From the NCBI GenBank assembly GCA_963721725.1, contig CAVRLX010000021.1, positions 1-15,394 of the forward strand: a stretch of DNA of 15,394 nucleotides, given 5' to 3'. The DNA comes from RI-153 sp963721725 (lineage in GTDB: Bacteria > Chloroflexota > Anaerolineae > Caldilineales > Caldilineaceae). Both the position numbers and the translations under genes were made by a program. A model generated the notes under the pieces. The model was not told the origin of the DNA, made no database searches, and saw nothing but the letters and a program-made list of their open reading frames with translations. Position 1 is the stretch's first letter. Each line of letters starts with the position of its first letter. Shown one piece after another: positions 6,272 to 13,407 of the stretch.

Positions 6272-6556
6272 GTGTTAAGGACGTACAAAGCTGTATTAAA
6301 AGGGGACATGCTTGAATGGGATGATGAAGTCCCCATGCTGGCAAGCCCAGAGCACCCTGTGCAGGTTTATGTAACAATTCTGGATGAAACGGAACCTTTG
6401 TCCGAGAGAGAGGGACAAGGTCAACAAATGGCCTCTGTATTACAACGGCTTGCGGCACAGGGAGGACTGAAAGCGATCCCTGATCCTATCTTATGGCAGC
6501 AAGAAGTGCGTCAAGAGCGTAACTTGCCAGGACGAGATGAGAATGTTGATAGATAG
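6272..6556 (+). CDS. VapB-like antitoxin of a type II toxin-antitoxin pair
   Basis: A 94-aa protein immediately upstream of and overlapping a PIN-domain toxin. GTG 6272 is the start, chosen because GGAGG (6261-6265) lies 6 nt upstream. The first 40 residues (MLRTYKAVLKGDMLEWDDEV...VQVYVTILDE) resemble the small beta-rich amino terminus of DUF104/AbrB-like antitoxins. The rest is charged and helical (MASVLQRLAAQGGLKAIPD, QEVRQERNLPGRDE), as expected for the toxin-wrapping tail. The family name is uncertain and the antitoxin role comes mainly from position. Such antitoxins usually repress their own operon, but I found no clear operator palindrome in 6211-6260. Confidence 0.72.
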   Translation: MLRTYKAVLKGDMLEWDDEVPMLASPEHPVQVYVTILDETEPLSEREGQGQQMASVLQRLAAQGGLKAIPDPILWQQEVRQERNLPGRDENVDR

Positions 6557-6914
6557 TAATATCATCATCTATGCATTCCAACCCGATTATGAAAACCTAC
6601 GCCGCTTCATCGCCGAACATGCCCCTTCTGTATCTGCGATTAGTTATGTCGAAGTGCTGGGTTATCATCAGTTAAGTGAGTTGGAACGCAAGGAACTAGA
6701 ACAGTTCTTTGCGACTGCAAATATTTTACCTCTATCGAGTGCAGTATTGACCCAAGCTGTATACCTGCGCCAGAAGAAGAAGATGACTCTGGGGGACTCA
6801 CTCGTGGGTGCGACTGCTCTAGTTCACCGTTTGACACTTGTCACTCGTAATACTGAAGATTTCAAGTGGATACCAGGCTTGTCACTTCTCAATCCATTTG
6901 AAAGATCGTCATAA
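6537..6914 (+). CDS. vapC: PIN-domain ribonuclease toxin (VapC-type)
   Basis: A PIN-fold endoribonuclease of 125 aa. The four acidic metal ligands are visible: Asp6 (MLIDSNIIIY), Glu39 (AISYVEVLGY), Asp87 (LGDSLVGATAL) and Asp108 (VTRNTEDF). VapC toxins cleave tRNA or rRNA with Mg or Mn and are held inactive by the partner antitoxin. It overlaps the antitoxin by 20 nt, the usual coupled arrangement. Two starts are possible, ATG 6537 and ATG 6543, which lies closer to the conserved MLIDSN. AGGA (6529-6532) gives spacing of 4 and 10 nt respectively, so the choice stays open. The frame is intact with normal length, so the toxin is probably functional. The stop lies only 5 nt before tsaC. Confidence 0.87.
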   Translation: MRMLIDSNIIIYAFQPDYENLRRFIAEHAPSVSAISYVEVLGYHQLSELERKELEQFFATANILPLSSAVLTQAVYLRQKKKMTLGDSLVGATALVHRLTLVTRNTEDFKWIPGLSLLNPFERSS

Positions 6915-6919
6915 ATCTC

Positions 6920-7990
6920 ATGGATCAGCTCATCCAAACCCAACTTATCTCCATCGACGCTGAGAACCCGGACCGCGCCATCCTCCAACACGCCGCCGCT
7001 CTGCTCGCACGCGGGCGGCTGGTGGCCTTCCCTACGGAGACAGTCTACGGCTTGGGCGCGAATGCGCTGGACCGGGCCGCCGTAGCGCGTATCTTTGCGG
7101 CCAAAGGGCGTCCTTCCTCCGATCCGCTCATCGTGCATCTTTATTCCATTGCCCAACTGGAAGAGATCGCCAGAAATATTCCCGCCATCGCCTGGGATCT
7201 GGCGCGCGTTTTTTGGCCTGGCCCGCTGACACTGGTGCTGCCCAAAACCGCGCGCGTGCCGGGCAATGTCTCCGCCGGGCTGAACAGCGTCGCCGTGCGC
7301 ATGCCCAACCACCCCATCGCCTACGAACTGCTCAAACTGGGTGATCTGGCCGTGGCCGCGCCCAGCGCCAACCTGTTTGCCCGCCCCAGCCCCACCACCG
7401 CCCACCACGTCTGGGACGATCTCCACGGGCGCATTGACCTGATCCTCGACGGCGGCCCCACAGCAATCGGTGTCGAGTCTACTGTGCTGGACCTGACTGG
7501 CAAACTCCCTACGATCCTGCGCCCTGGTGGGCTGCCCAGGGAAACGCTGGCTCAGGTCATCCCCGATGTGGTTTATACCCCGCGCTATGCCGCCCTGAAC
7601 GAAGCCGCCTTGCCCGGCCCCGGCATGTTGACCAAACACTATTCGCCCAGCGTGGAGCTACGCCTCTTTACCGGAGCGCGGGCGGGAGTGTTGGAAACGA
7701 TGAGGGTAGCCGTACAAGATCTGCAAACGAACGGGCGAAAGGTGGGGATGCTGGTGGCCGCAGAGGATATGGCAACGTTTGCTGGCCTGAATGCCACCGT
7801 TGTCTCGCTGGGATCTGTAGATGATCTGGCGCAAATTGCCCAGAACCTCTTTGCCGGGATGCGCCAGTTGGAGCGCGCCGATGTGGACGTCATCCTTACG
7901 CGCACATTTGGCCGCGACGGCCTGGGGCTTGCCATCTGGGATCGGTTGCTGCGCGCCACCGAGGGCCAGATCATCGAGGTGGACGAGTGA
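6920..7990 (+). CDS. tsaC: Threonylcarbamoyl-AMP synthase, Sua5 type
   Basis: Makes L-threonylcarbamoyl-AMP from threonine, bicarbonate and ATP, the first step of t6A37 modification in ANN-decoding tRNAs. The YrdC domain shows FPTETVYGLG (residues 37-46), KGRPSSDPLIVHL (62-74), WPGPLTLVL, APSANLFARPSPTTAHHV and GVESTVLDL. The linker PGMLTKHYSP and a Rossmann-like carboxy-terminal domain (about 230-356) make it a full-length Sua5/YwlC-type enzyme rather than short TsaC. ATG 6920 follows vapC by 5 nt with no strong Shine-Dalgarno, so translation is probably coupled. It overlaps the lycopene cyclase start by 4 nt. The gene is intact, with normal length for the family (about 350 aa). Confidence 0.95.
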   Translation: MDQLIQTQLISIDAENPDRAILQHAAALLARGRLVAFPTETVYGLGANALDRAAVARIFAAKGRPSSDPLIVHLYSIAQLEEIARNIPAIAWDLARVFWPGPLTLVLPKTARVPGNVSAGLNSVAVRMPNHPIAYELLKLGDLAVAAPSANLFARPSPTTAHHVWDDLHGRIDLILDGGPTAIGVESTVLDLTGKLPTILRPGGLPRETLAQVIPDVVYTPRYAALNEAALPGPGMLTKHYSPSVELRLFTGARAGVLETMRVAVQDLQTNGRKVGMLVAAEDMATFAGLNATVVSLGSVDDLAQIAQNLFAGMRQLERADVDVILTRTFGRDGLGLAIWDRLLRATEGQIIEVDE

Positions 7991-9210
7991 CAGATGTGCT
8001 GGTAATCGGGGCTGGCCCGGCGGGGCTGGCAATTGCCGCCGCATTGGGCAACGCCGGTCTGCGCGTAGCTGCGCTTTCGCCAACGCCCGCCGACACTCCC
8101 TGGCCCAACACTTATGGCATCTGGTGCGACGAACTGGAGCCGCTGGGCCTGACCCACCTCCTCGGCCACCGCTGGCAGAATACCGTCGCCTTTGTCGATA
8201 ATCGTGCCATCCCCCTGCACCGAGAGTACGCCCTCTTCGATAATGATGCCTTGCAACGCCATCTATTGCGCCAATCTGAAGAGGCCCATGTGGATTGGCA
8301 CATTGGCCTCGCCGCCGAGATCCGCCACACGCCCACCCATTCCACAGTGAAAACAGAGGATGGCACGCAACTCTCCGCCCGCCTTATCATCGACGCCAGC
8401 GGACACACCCCTGTTTTCGTGCGGCGTCCTGCGGCCAGCGCCGTGGCCTATCAAGCCGCCTATGGCATTGTGGGACGCTTTTCGGTTCCACCGGTCGATC
8501 CCAACCAACTTGTGCTCATGGACTGGCGCGCCGACCATCTTGACCCGACAGCGCAAGCAGACGATCCTACTTTTTTATACGCGATGGATCTGGGCGACGG
8601 GCGCTTTTTCGTCGAAGAGACCTCGCTGGCGCGCGATCCTGCCTTTCCGTTGGGCAAATTGGAACAGCGCCTATACCAACGATTGGCGCACCGGGGCATT
8701 GTCATCACCCAAATCGAGCATGTGGAGCGCTGCCTCTTCCCCATGAATCTGCCGCTGCCGGATTTGGCGCAGCCTGTGCTGGGCTATGGCGGCGCGGCCA
8801 GCATGGTGCATCCTGCTTCGGGCTATCAAGTGGGGGCCGCGTTGACCATGGCTCCCATCGTGGCGGAGGCTGTGGCGCGCTGCTTGGCCGATCCAAGACT
8901 GACACCGGCCCAGATCGCCTGTGCTGGCTGGGCGGCGCTGTGGCCGCAACCCCGGCTGCGCAACCGTGCGCTCTATCTTTTTGGGCTGCACAATTTGCTG
9001 CGTTTTGATCGGCAACAGACCGCCGACTTTTTCCGCACCTTCTTTGCCCTGCCCCGCCCGCTGTGGAGCGGCTACCTCTCCAACACACTCTCCACCCTGC
9101 AATTACTGCAAACCATGCTGTTACTCTTTGGGCGCACCTCGCACCGGGTGCGCCTCTCTCTTGTGCGTTCGCTGGGCAGCGGCGGCGGATTACTGAAAGA
9201 GATGTGGTAG
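7987..9210 (+). CDS. crtL: Lycopene cyclase (CrtL/CrtY-type FAD/NAD(P)-binding flavoprotein)
   Basis: A 407-aa flavoprotein of the plant/cyanobacterial CrtL class, which cyclises the ends of lycopene to ionone rings in carotenoid synthesis. The dinucleotide-binding motif GAGPAGLA occupies residues 8-15. Family signatures follow: YGIWCDELEPLGL, IDASGH, AYQAAYGIVGRF, LVLMDWR, PTFLYAMDLGDGRFFVEETS, GYGGAASMVHPASGYQVG, and the tail LYLFGLHNLLRFD...FFRTFFALP...WSGYLS. The start is GTG 7987, which overlaps the tsaC TGA as GTGA and places the beta-alpha-beta motif at the amino terminus. No other carotenoid gene is in the window, so the ring type (beta or epsilon) and product cannot be settled. The enzyme is probably a peripheral membrane protein. 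Confidence 0.9.
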   Translation: MTDVLVIGAGPAGLAIAAALGNAGLRVAALSPTPADTPWPNTYGIWCDELEPLGLTHLLGHRWQNTVAFVDNRAIPLHREYALFDNDALQRHLLRQSEEAHVDWHIGLAAEIRHTPTHSTVKTEDGTQLSARLIIDASGHTPVFVRRPAASAVAYQAAYGIVGRFSVPPVDPNQLVLMDWRADHLDPTAQADDPTFLYAMDLGDGRFFVEETSLARDPAFPLGKLEQRLYQRLAHRGIVITQIEHVERCLFPMNLPLPDLAQPVLGYGGAASMVHPASGYQVGAALTMAPIVAEAVARCLADPRLTPAQIACAGWAALWPQPRLRNRALYLFGLHNLLRFDRQQTADFFRTFFALPRPLWSGYLSNTLSTLQLLQTMLLLFGRTSHRVRLSLVRSLGSGGGLLKEMW

Positions 9211-9223
9211 GGGGAGTCTTCAC

Positions 9224-9373
9224 CGCAAAGGCGCGAAGAGCGCAAAGAAGAGGGGGAAAGGCAAAAATTGCTGAACCTGTACATTCAATGCTGGAATTCG
9301 TCCCCTTCGCGTTCTATTCCGCCCTTTGCGCCTCTGCCCCTTCGCGCCTTTGCGTTAAAACTTGCGTTAAAAC
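9224..9373. repeat. Interspersed inverted repeat, copy D
   Basis: CGCAAAGGCGCGAAG (9224-9238) pairs perfectly with CTTCGCGCCTTTGCG (9340-9354), enclosing about 100 nt. More CGCAAAG-like units lie inside both arms, and GGAATAGAACGCG is read on the minus strand near 9307-9319. At the right edge TTGCGTTAAAAC occurs twice in tandem (9350-9361 and 9362-9373). The copy fills the space between the lycopene cyclase stop and the ABC transporter promoter. Confidence 0.75.
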
Positions 9374-9392
9374 AATGCGAATTTGGCAAAAG

Positions 9393-9421
9393 TTGGTTAT
9401 CTGCGCGGGAAGGGTCATAAT
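9393..9421 (+). promoter_or_regulatory. Putative promoter for the ABC exporter
   Basis: TTGGTT (9393-9398) and CATAAT (9416-9421) are separated by exactly 17 nt. They lie just after the repeat and 46 nt before ATG 9468. This suggests the exporter is transcribed separately from the tsaC-crtL run. Confidence 0.5.
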
Positions 9422-9467
9422 AGAGAAATACGATTCATGAATGGATTCACCCACAAAGGAACTGAGA

Positions 9468-11333
9468 ATGGGCATGTTGCGCGCCGGCCTAGATGCCGAA
9501 GCTTATGACCGCGAATATAGCAACCGCGAACTGATCAGCCGCCTGGCGGCCTACTTTCGCCCCTGGCTGGGGCGGTTTGTGATCATTGTGATCTGTGTAA
9601 CGCTTTTCACCGCTGCCCAAACGGGCGCGCCCTTGATTGCCGCCCGCGGCGTCGAGTTTATGTCCGACGCAGAACGCGGTGTGGCAATCTCTGCCAGCGC
9701 AGTCTATCTGTTGGTGGCGGTATTGATTGGGTTGGGCGTCTTCATCTGGGGCATCAACTGGGTGCGGCGCTTGCTTACCACCATGCTGATTGGCGACGTG
9801 GTATTGGCGCTGCGTAAAGACGCGTTTCAAGCCGCCATGAATCACGACATGAGCTTTTACGATGAATTTCAGTCGGGGCGCATTGTCAGCCGGATTAGCA
9901 GCGACAGCGACGAATTTGGCCGCGTCGCCACATTGGTCACCGACGTGGGCAGCCAATTGCTGCTCTCGGCGGTGCTCTTTTTTGTGCTGCTCAGCATCGA
10001 ATGGCGGCTGGCGATGCTGGTGTTGGTGATGGCCCCGGTGGCTTTTTGGGTGGCGAATCTCTTTCGCGGGCTGGCCCGGCGCATTACTAGCCAGAGCCAA
10101 CGTGTGATTGCCGAGGTCAACGTCAGCATCCAAGACGCCGTGACCGGCATCAATGTTGCCAAAAACTTTCGCCGCGAACAGGGCATCTACGACGAATTCC
10201 GCGGCGTCAACCAACAGAGCTACAGCATCCAGACCTCGCGCGGTGTGGTGCTGGCGACAGTCTTCCCCACACTGGCCTTTTTCAGCGGGCTGGCTACGGG
10301 CATCCTGCTCTATGTAGGCGGCTATAGCGTTTCGCTGGCGATTATCACCACCGGCGCGTGGTATCTTTTTATGAACAGCCTGGATCGCTTCTGGTTCCCC
10401 ATGATCCAACTTTCGGCCTTTTGGAGCCAGTTCCAGGCCGGGTTGAGCGCCACGGAACGCATCTTTGCCCTCATCGATGCCAAGCCCGTGGTGGTGCAGC
10501 GCCAGGAGCAACCGGTGGGCGACCTGGCTGGTGAGATCGAATTTCGCGAGGTTAGCTTCCGCTATAGCGAAAAGGAGCAGATCCTAAACCGCTTCAATCT
10601 GCACATTGCCCCCGGTGAGAGCATCGCCCTGGTGGGGCATACCGGCGCGGGCAAGTCGAGTATTGCCAAACTGGTCACGCGTTTTTACGAATTTCAGGAC
10701 GGGCAGATTCTGGTTGACGGTCAAGACATTCGCACGTTGGATCTCAAGGATTACCGGCGGCAGTTGGGCATTGTCAGCCAGGAGCCGTTTCTCTTTGCAG
10801 GCAGCGTGGCCGATAATATCCGCTATGCCAGCCCCGACATGAGCGACGAAGATGTGGAGCGCATTGCCCGCCAGATCGCCAACGGCGAATGGCTGGAGAC
10901 GCTGCCCGATGGCTTGCTGACGGACGTGGGCGAGCGCGGCAGCCGCCTGAGCATGGGGCAGCGGCAATTGGTGGTCTTGGCGCGCATGTTGGCCCAGGAC
11001 CCGGCCATCTTCATCTTGGACGAAGCCACGGCCAGCATTGATCCCTTCACCGAGTCGCAGATTCAACGCACGCTGGATCTGCTTTTCCGCAGCCGCACCT
11101 CGATTGTGATCGCCCATCGCCTCTCCACGGTCAAGGCCGCCGACCGGATTATTGTGCTGGCAAAAGGGCAGATCATCGAACAGGGCAGCCATGATCAACT
11201 GATGGCGCAGGGCGGCCATTACGCCGAACTCTACAACACCTATTTCCGTCATCAGAGCCTGGACTACATCAACGAGCGCCGCTATCACCCGCAAAACGCT
11301 GAGGCGCGCGTCAATGTGCCGACGGCGGACTGA
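9468..11333 (+). CDS. ABC exporter half-transporter (fused membrane and ATPase domains)
   Basis: A 621-aa exporter half-molecule that probably dimerises in the cytoplasmic membrane and couples ATP hydrolysis to export of a lipid, peptide or drug. The ABCB-type membrane domain with about six helices fills roughly residues 35-330. The nucleotide-binding domain holds Walker A GHTGAGKS (390-397), Q-loop SQEPFLF, signature LSMGQ (494-498, where LSGGQ is canonical), Walker B IFILDEATASID with Asp518-Glu519, and H-loop His550 (IVIAHRLS). All catalytic residues are present, so a fully active ATPase is expected. I chose ATG 9468 over the in-frame ATG 9441 because AAAGGA (9455-9460) lies 7 nt before 9468 and family members often begin MGM. 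Starting at 9441 would add 9 residues. No partner half-transporter is adjacent, so a homodimer is likely. Confidence 0.93.
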   Translation: MGMLRAGLDAEAYDREYSNRELISRLAAYFRPWLGRFVIIVICVTLFTAAQTGAPLIAARGVEFMSDAERGVAISASAVYLLVAVLIGLGVFIWGINWVRRLLTTMLIGDVVLALRKDAFQAAMNHDMSFYDEFQSGRIVSRISSDSDEFGRVATLVTDVGSQLLLSAVLFFVLLSIEWRLAMLVLVMAPVAFWVANLFRGLARRITSQSQRVIAEVNVSIQDAVTGINVAKNFRREQGIYDEFRGVNQQSYSIQTSRGVVLATVFPTLAFFSGLATGILLYVGGYSVSLAIITTGAWYLFMNSLDRFWFPMIQLSAFWSQFQAGLSATERIFALIDAKPVVVQRQEQPVGDLAGEIEFREVSFRYSEKEQILNRFNLHIAPGESIALVGHTGAGKSSIAKLVTRFYEFQDGQILVDGQDIRTLDLKDYRRQLGIVSQEPFLFAGSVADNIRYASPDMSDEDVERIARQIANGEWLETLPDGLLTDVGERGSRLSMGQRQLVVLARMLAQDPAIFILDEATASIDPFTESQIQRTLDLLFRSRTSIVIAHRLSTVKAADRIIVLAKGQIIEQGSHDQLMAQGGHYAELYNTYFRHQSLDYINERRYHPQNAEARVNVPTAD

Positions 11334-11342
11334 AGTTATTTC

Positions 11343-11467
11343 AACGCATAGGTGCAAAGGTGCGGAGGCGCAAAGCTCAGAATAGAACACGGGTTGAGCG
11401 GATTTACACGGATATCCGCGCAGAGCCTCAACCTCTTTTGCACTTTGCGCCTTTGCCACTTTGCGGT
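11343..11467. repeat. Interspersed inverted repeat, copy B
   Basis: The left arm AACGCATAGGTGCAAAGGTG (from 11343) and GGAGGCGCAAAG face a right arm CACTTTGCGCCTTTGCCACT and TTGCGGT (to 11467). The pairing is imperfect. Between them lies AGAATAGAACACGGGTTGAG (11379-11398), then CGGATTTACACGGATA, GCAGAG and TCAA, all shared in order with copy C. It sits 10 nt after the ABC exporter stop and ends about 50 nt before the dehydrogenase start. Confidence 0.8.
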
Positions 11468-11518
11468 AAATCTCTGCCTTCACTTTCGGATCCACATTTT
11501 AAAAGAAAGGCCCAGGCC

Positions 11519-12535
11519 ATGCGCCAGATTATTTTGCGAGAACCATTGCAGTTTGAGATCCATTCCGTGGACGAACCAACCGTCGCCGCCGGGGATGCGC
11601 TGGTGCGTGTGCGCCGGATTGGCATTTGCGGCACGGATCTCCACGCCTATCGCGGGCGGCAGCCCTACTTCACCTATCCGCGCGTGTTGGGGCATGAACT
11701 CGCCGTCGAGGTGATCAACATTGCCGAAAACAACGCTGCGGGTCTGAAGGCCGGGGATTGGGCTGTGCCGCTGCCCTATCTTTCCTGTGGCGAGTGTGTG
11801 GCCTGTCGGCGTGGCAAGACGAACTGTTGCGTAAAAATGCGCGTGCTGGGCGTGCATCAAGATGGCGGCATGCAAGAGTATCTCAGTCTGCCCGCGGATC
11901 TGCTGATCCGTGCCGATGGCCTCTCGCTGGATCAAATGGCGCTGGTAGAAAATCAGGCGATTGGCGCACACGCTATACGCCGCGCCGCCATCGAGCCGGG
12001 TGAATTCGCGCTGGTGGTGGGGGCCGGTCCGATCGGCCTGGGCGTGATCCAATTTGCCAAAGCCGCCGGGGCCGAGGTCATCGCTCTGGATATTGACGAC
12101 GGACGCCTAGGCTTTTGTCGCGAGCAACTGGGTATCGAGCACACCATCAACGCCAGCACAGATCCCCTGCCCCACCTTGAACGCATCACAAACGGCGATT
12201 ATCCCACCGTGGTTTTCGACGCCACGGGCAACCCACAATCAATGATGAACGCCTTTCGCTATGTGGCCCACGGCGGGCGCTATGTGTTGGTAAGCTTGGT
12301 CAACGCTGACATTACCTTTTCCGATCCCGATTTTCACAAGCGCGAGACCACGCTGCTCAGCAGCCGCAACGCCACCCGCGCCGACTTCGAGGCGGTGATC
12401 TCGGCCATGCAACACGAGACGATCCTCACCGCGCCGCTGATCACGCACAAAGCTGATTTCACCGAGATGATCGGCGACTTTGAAAGCTGGCTGAAGCCAG
12501 AAAACCGTGTCATCAAGGCAATGGTGGAATTATAA
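11519..12535 (+). CDS. Zinc-dependent alcohol dehydrogenase (MDR, sorbitol/L-galactonate dehydrogenase-like)
   Basis: A medium-chain dehydrogenase of 338 aa, probably NAD(P)-dependent and oxidising a polyol or sugar acid, related to the RspB/YjjN/L-threonine dehydrogenase group. Catalytic zinc ligands are Cys37 (GICGTDLHAY) and His59-Glu60 (GHE), with Glu144 (LVENQAIGA) in the third position. The structural zinc lobe has Cys90, Cys93, Cys96 and Cys104 (SCGECVACRRGKTNCC). The cofactor fold shows VVGAGPIGLGVIQFAKAAGA and ends in ALDIDD. The frame is open upstream to 11360, but that part is translated repeat. ATG 11519 is preferred because AGAAAGG (11504-11510) lies 8 nt before it and it matches the normal family start. 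The stop at 12533-12535 directly touches repeat copy C. The substrate cannot be told. Confidence 0.92.
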   Translation: MRQIILREPLQFEIHSVDEPTVAAGDALVRVRRIGICGTDLHAYRGRQPYFTYPRVLGHELAVEVINIAENNAAGLKAGDWAVPLPYLSCGECVACRRGKTNCCVKMRVLGVHQDGGMQEYLSLPADLLIRADGLSLDQMALVENQAIGAHAIRRAAIEPGEFALVVGAGPIGLGVIQFAKAAGAEVIALDIDDGRLGFCREQLGIEHTINASTDPLPHLERITNGDYPTVVFDATGNPQSMMNAFRYVAHGGRYVLVSLVNADITFSDPDFHKRETTLLSSRNATRADFEAVISAMQHETILTAPLITHKADFTEMIGDFESWLKPENRVIKAMVEL

Positions 12536-12669
12536 AACGCAAAGGCGCAAAGAGGCAGAGATGCAAAGACCAGAATAGGACACGGATTGAGCGGATTTAC
12601 ACGGATAGTCTCGCAGAGTTTCAATCCATCTTGCCTTTTCCGTTCTCTGCCTCTTTGCGCCTTTGCGTT
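12536..12669. repeat. Interspersed inverted repeat, copy C (perfect 26-bp arms)
   Basis: The left arm 12536-12561 (begins AACGCAAAGGCGCAAAG, ends GGCAGAGA) is the exact reverse complement of the right arm 12644-12669. The 82-nt interior carries AGAATAGGACACGGATTGAG (12572-12591), GCGGATTTACACGGATA, GCAGAG and TCAATCC, shared in order with copy B. The element begins at the base after the dehydrogenase TAA and ends 31 nt before the nitroreductase ATG. I see no clear target-site duplication. As RNA it would form a very stable stem between the two genes. Confidence 0.88.
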
Positions 12670-12700
12670 AAATTCTTGAATTTCAGAAAGGAAGATGAAG

Positions 12701-13354
12701 ATGGATCTCTCGACCCCGGAAAATTTAGAGATCACCGATCACCTGCTCATGACAACACGTTCGGTGCGCAAACGGCTGGATTTTAGCCGGCCTGTGCCGC
12801 GTGTGATCATTGAGGAGTGCATTGAGATTGCCACCCAGGCCCCCAGTGGCTCGAACCAACAGGGCTGGCATTTTGTCGTGGTCACCGACGAGGCGATGCG
12901 GGCGCAGATCGCACACTATTACCGCGAAGTGGGCAAGGTCTACTTTGCGCGCACCCAGAGCGCGACACAGCCGGAACAGCCCAACGCCGAACAAATGGGG
13001 CGTGTGCGCAGTTCCGCCCAATATCTGGCCGATCATATGCACGAAGTACCGGTGATGATCATCCCTTGTATTGAGGGGCGAGTGGATGGCAAACCGTCTA
13101 ATCAACAGGCGGGCTTTTGGGGATCGATCTTGCCGGCCACGTGGTCGTTGATGCTGGCCTTGCGCGCCCGTGGCCTCGGCTCGGCGTGGACTACCTTTCA
13201 TCTGAGCTATGAAAAGGAGATCGCCGCGCTCTTGGGCATCCCCGACAACGTGACCCAGGCCGCGCCGCTACCCGTGGCCTATTTCCTGGGCGACGATTTC
13301 CGCCCGGCGGCGCGCCAGCCCCTAGTTGAGCGGACGCATTGGGACGGGTGGTAA
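12701..13354 (+). CDS. Nitroreductase-family FMN oxidoreductase
   Basis: An FMN-dependent NAD(P)H oxidoreductase of 217 aa in the nitroreductase superfamily. Recognition points are TTRSVRKRLDFSRPVP (residues 18-33, FMN phosphate contacts), ATQAPSGSNQQGWHFVVVTD (44-63), the central WGSILPATWSLMLALRARGLGSAWTT segment, and the LLGIPDNVTQAAPLPVAYF strand near the carboxy terminus. These enzymes act as dimers on nitroaromatics, quinones, flavins or enones, and the natural substrate here is unknown. ATG 12695 is also in frame, but AAGGA (12688-12692) is 8 nt from ATG 12701 and only 2 nt from 12695, so 12701 is preferred. It is probably transcribed with the dehydrogenase unless the intervening repeat terminates transcription. 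Confidence 0.9.
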   Translation: MDLSTPENLEITDHLLMTTRSVRKRLDFSRPVPRVIIEECIEIATQAPSGSNQQGWHFVVVTDEAMRAQIAHYYREVGKVYFARTQSATQPEQPNAEQMGRVRSSAQYLADHMHEVPVMIIPCIEGRVDGKPSNQQAGFWGSILPATWSLMLALRARGLGSAWTTFHLSYEKEIAALLGIPDNVTQAAPLPVAYFLGDDFRPAARQPLVERTHWDGW

Positions 13355-13399
13355 AAAGTAATGCGTACTGCGTGTTGGGAGTACGCAGTACGCATTACT
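13353..13399 (-). terminator. Intrinsic terminator of arfB (strong hairpin plus T-run)
   Basis: AGTAATGCGTACTGCGT (13357-13373) pairs perfectly with 13383-13399 around a 9-nt loop. Read on the minus strand the stem ends in TTTTT (13357-13353), so it suits termination of the arfB transcript arriving from the right. On the plus strand it is followed by a C-run, so it is a poor terminator for the nitroreductase. It starts inside the nitroreductase stop codon region. Confidence 0.75.
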
Positions 13400-13407
13400 C
13401 CCCCCCG

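Noticed and set aside
9489..10511. 340-codon minus-strand open frame opposite the ABC exporter
   Set aside because: Its translation is rich in His, Gln and Ala without domain motifs, and the plus strand carries a full ABC exporter with every motif.
10584..11495. 303-codon minus-strand open frame over the ATPase domain and repeat B
   Set aside because: It begins inside the repeat and has no recognisable domain; shadow frame.
11360..11518. Amino-terminal extension of the alcohol dehydrogenase
   Set aside because: The upstream open frame is translated repeat DNA; ATG 11519 has a good ribosome binding site and fits the family start.
12536..12669. CRISPR array made of CGCAAAG repeats
   Set aside because: Units are short, irregularly spaced and inverted rather than direct, with no spacers and no cas genes.
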